Of a DNA stretch of 64,000 nt, positions 63,569 to 64,000 are shown piece after piece. The notes under the pieces were generated by a model, which did not search any database, had not been told where the DNA came from, and was given only the letters and a program-made list of their open reading frames with translations. Within the stretch, counting starts at the first letter, position 1. Each line of letters opens with the position of its first letter. The DNA comes from Helopsaltes ochotensis (taxonomy: Eukaryota; Chordata; Aves; Passeriformes; Locustellidae). The position numbers and the translations under genes are program-made. The stretch lies in the NCBI GenBank assembly GCA_013400155.1, contig VXBM01000266.1:286775-350774 (forward strand), written 5' to 3'.

Positions 63569-64000
63569 TATAAATGGAAAATGTAAGGTAATTCACAGTG
63601 CTTGATCTTTACTTAGGTAAAGGTAGTTAATTATAGGTAGTTAATTATGTCAGCACTGAGGAAGAAATATTCAAGAATTCACTAACTCTACTAGGAAGTC
63701 TTTAAAGAGACTTTAAAACAGAGTGAGTTTCAATTAAACAGTTGCTTACCACATTTTTTTTCCTGTGAGCGTGTGTATGCATACATCCTTAACACTGGAC
63801 AAAAAACATCTAAAACAATCATTACAATTTAAACAAAAAACAGTATTGCAAATTAAAAGAAAATGTAGCTATTTCTAATCAAATTATATGGATAAGCTTT
63901 TTGCATGTCAGAAACAACAGTCTTCAAGACTGAATGGCAATCCAAAAATGAATAAAAATGGTTTGATCTTTTTTAGATCTCATAAAATTAGTATATGCAC

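Larger units (their letters stand above)
24567..64000 (-). other. HCN1: HCN1 intron 2 (3' part, at least 39.4 kb)
   Basis: Everything above the exon at 24405-24566 lies upstream of it on the coding strand. The preceding HCN1 exon (S1 to S4, with the Arg/Lys-rich S4 repeat) is nowhere in the six reading frames, so this is one intron that runs out of the window. It holds most of the repeats listed here. The stretches 24570-28610, 28780-37200, 37250-39500, 39990-41380, 42015-43190, 44370-46515, 47330-48560, 48630-51780, 51915-56155, 56465-57730 and 58350-63505 contain no gene I can support. Confidence 0.88.

Noticed and set aside
63621..63648. 14-bp tandem duplication AGGTAGTTAATTAT
   Set aside because: It is real but trivial, a single slippage event with no context.
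1..64000. CRISPR array, bacterial operon, phage or toxin system
   Set aside because: The spliced HCN1 exons, CR1 elements and ERVL-like LTR show a vertebrate genome, and no regularly spaced repeat-spacer pattern exists.
24567..64000. HCN1 exon encoding S1-S4
   Set aside because: I looked in all frames for the voltage-sensor wording (Arg/Lys every third residue in S4, PYSDFRFYWD upstream) and found none; it must lie outside the window.

Overview
This window is intronic vertebrate DNA, almost certainly from a bird. It lies inside HCN1, the gene for hyperpolarization-activated cyclic-nucleotide-gated channel 1, which is transcribed from the minus strand. The bird assignment rests on fragments of CR1 LINEs in both orientations, including one with the reiterated 8-bp CR1 tail. 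It also rests on a solo LTR whose start, end and internal layout match an avian class III (ERVL-like) LTR I recognise, and on a compact set of old degraded repeats. The DNA is AT-rich with short simple repeats.

Two coding exons are certain. The exon at 24405-24566 (162 bp, 54 codons) encodes the end of the S4-S5 linker, S5 and the start of the pore turret. The exon at 850-1068 (219 bp, 73 codons) encodes the rest of the turret, the pore helix, the CIGYG selectivity filter, S6 and the start of the C-linker. Both have canonical AG/GT borders on the minus strand, the intron between them is phase 0, and the two peptides join into one continuous pore domain. By human numbering they are roughly residues 284-337 and 338-410, corresponding to human exons 3 and 4. 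I found no other HCN1 exon. The preceding exon (S1-S4) must lie beyond 64000, and the next one (rest of the C-linker) lies before base 1.

Layout: 1-849 is the visible part of intron 4. Positions 1069-24404 are intron 3 (23.3 kb), with an ATAGAT microsatellite, a duplicated 130-bp segment, one CR1 and several hairpins. Positions 24567-64000 are at least 39.4 kb of intron 2. It holds four CR1 fragments, the solo LTR, an L2-like LINE fossil, a palindromic MITE-like fossil, a duplicated segment expanded by a microsatellite, a TG/TA/CA palindromic microsatellite, a local CpG-rich patch, a 14-N assembly gap next to poly-T, and a 56-base T run.

I see no tRNA, rRNA, snRNA, CRISPR, operon or second protein-coding gene, and no new multi-gene system. 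The most interesting points are an arginine just after the HCN1 selectivity filter, the CpG-rich island in deep intron, the ancient LINE and MITE remnants, and the paired duplications.
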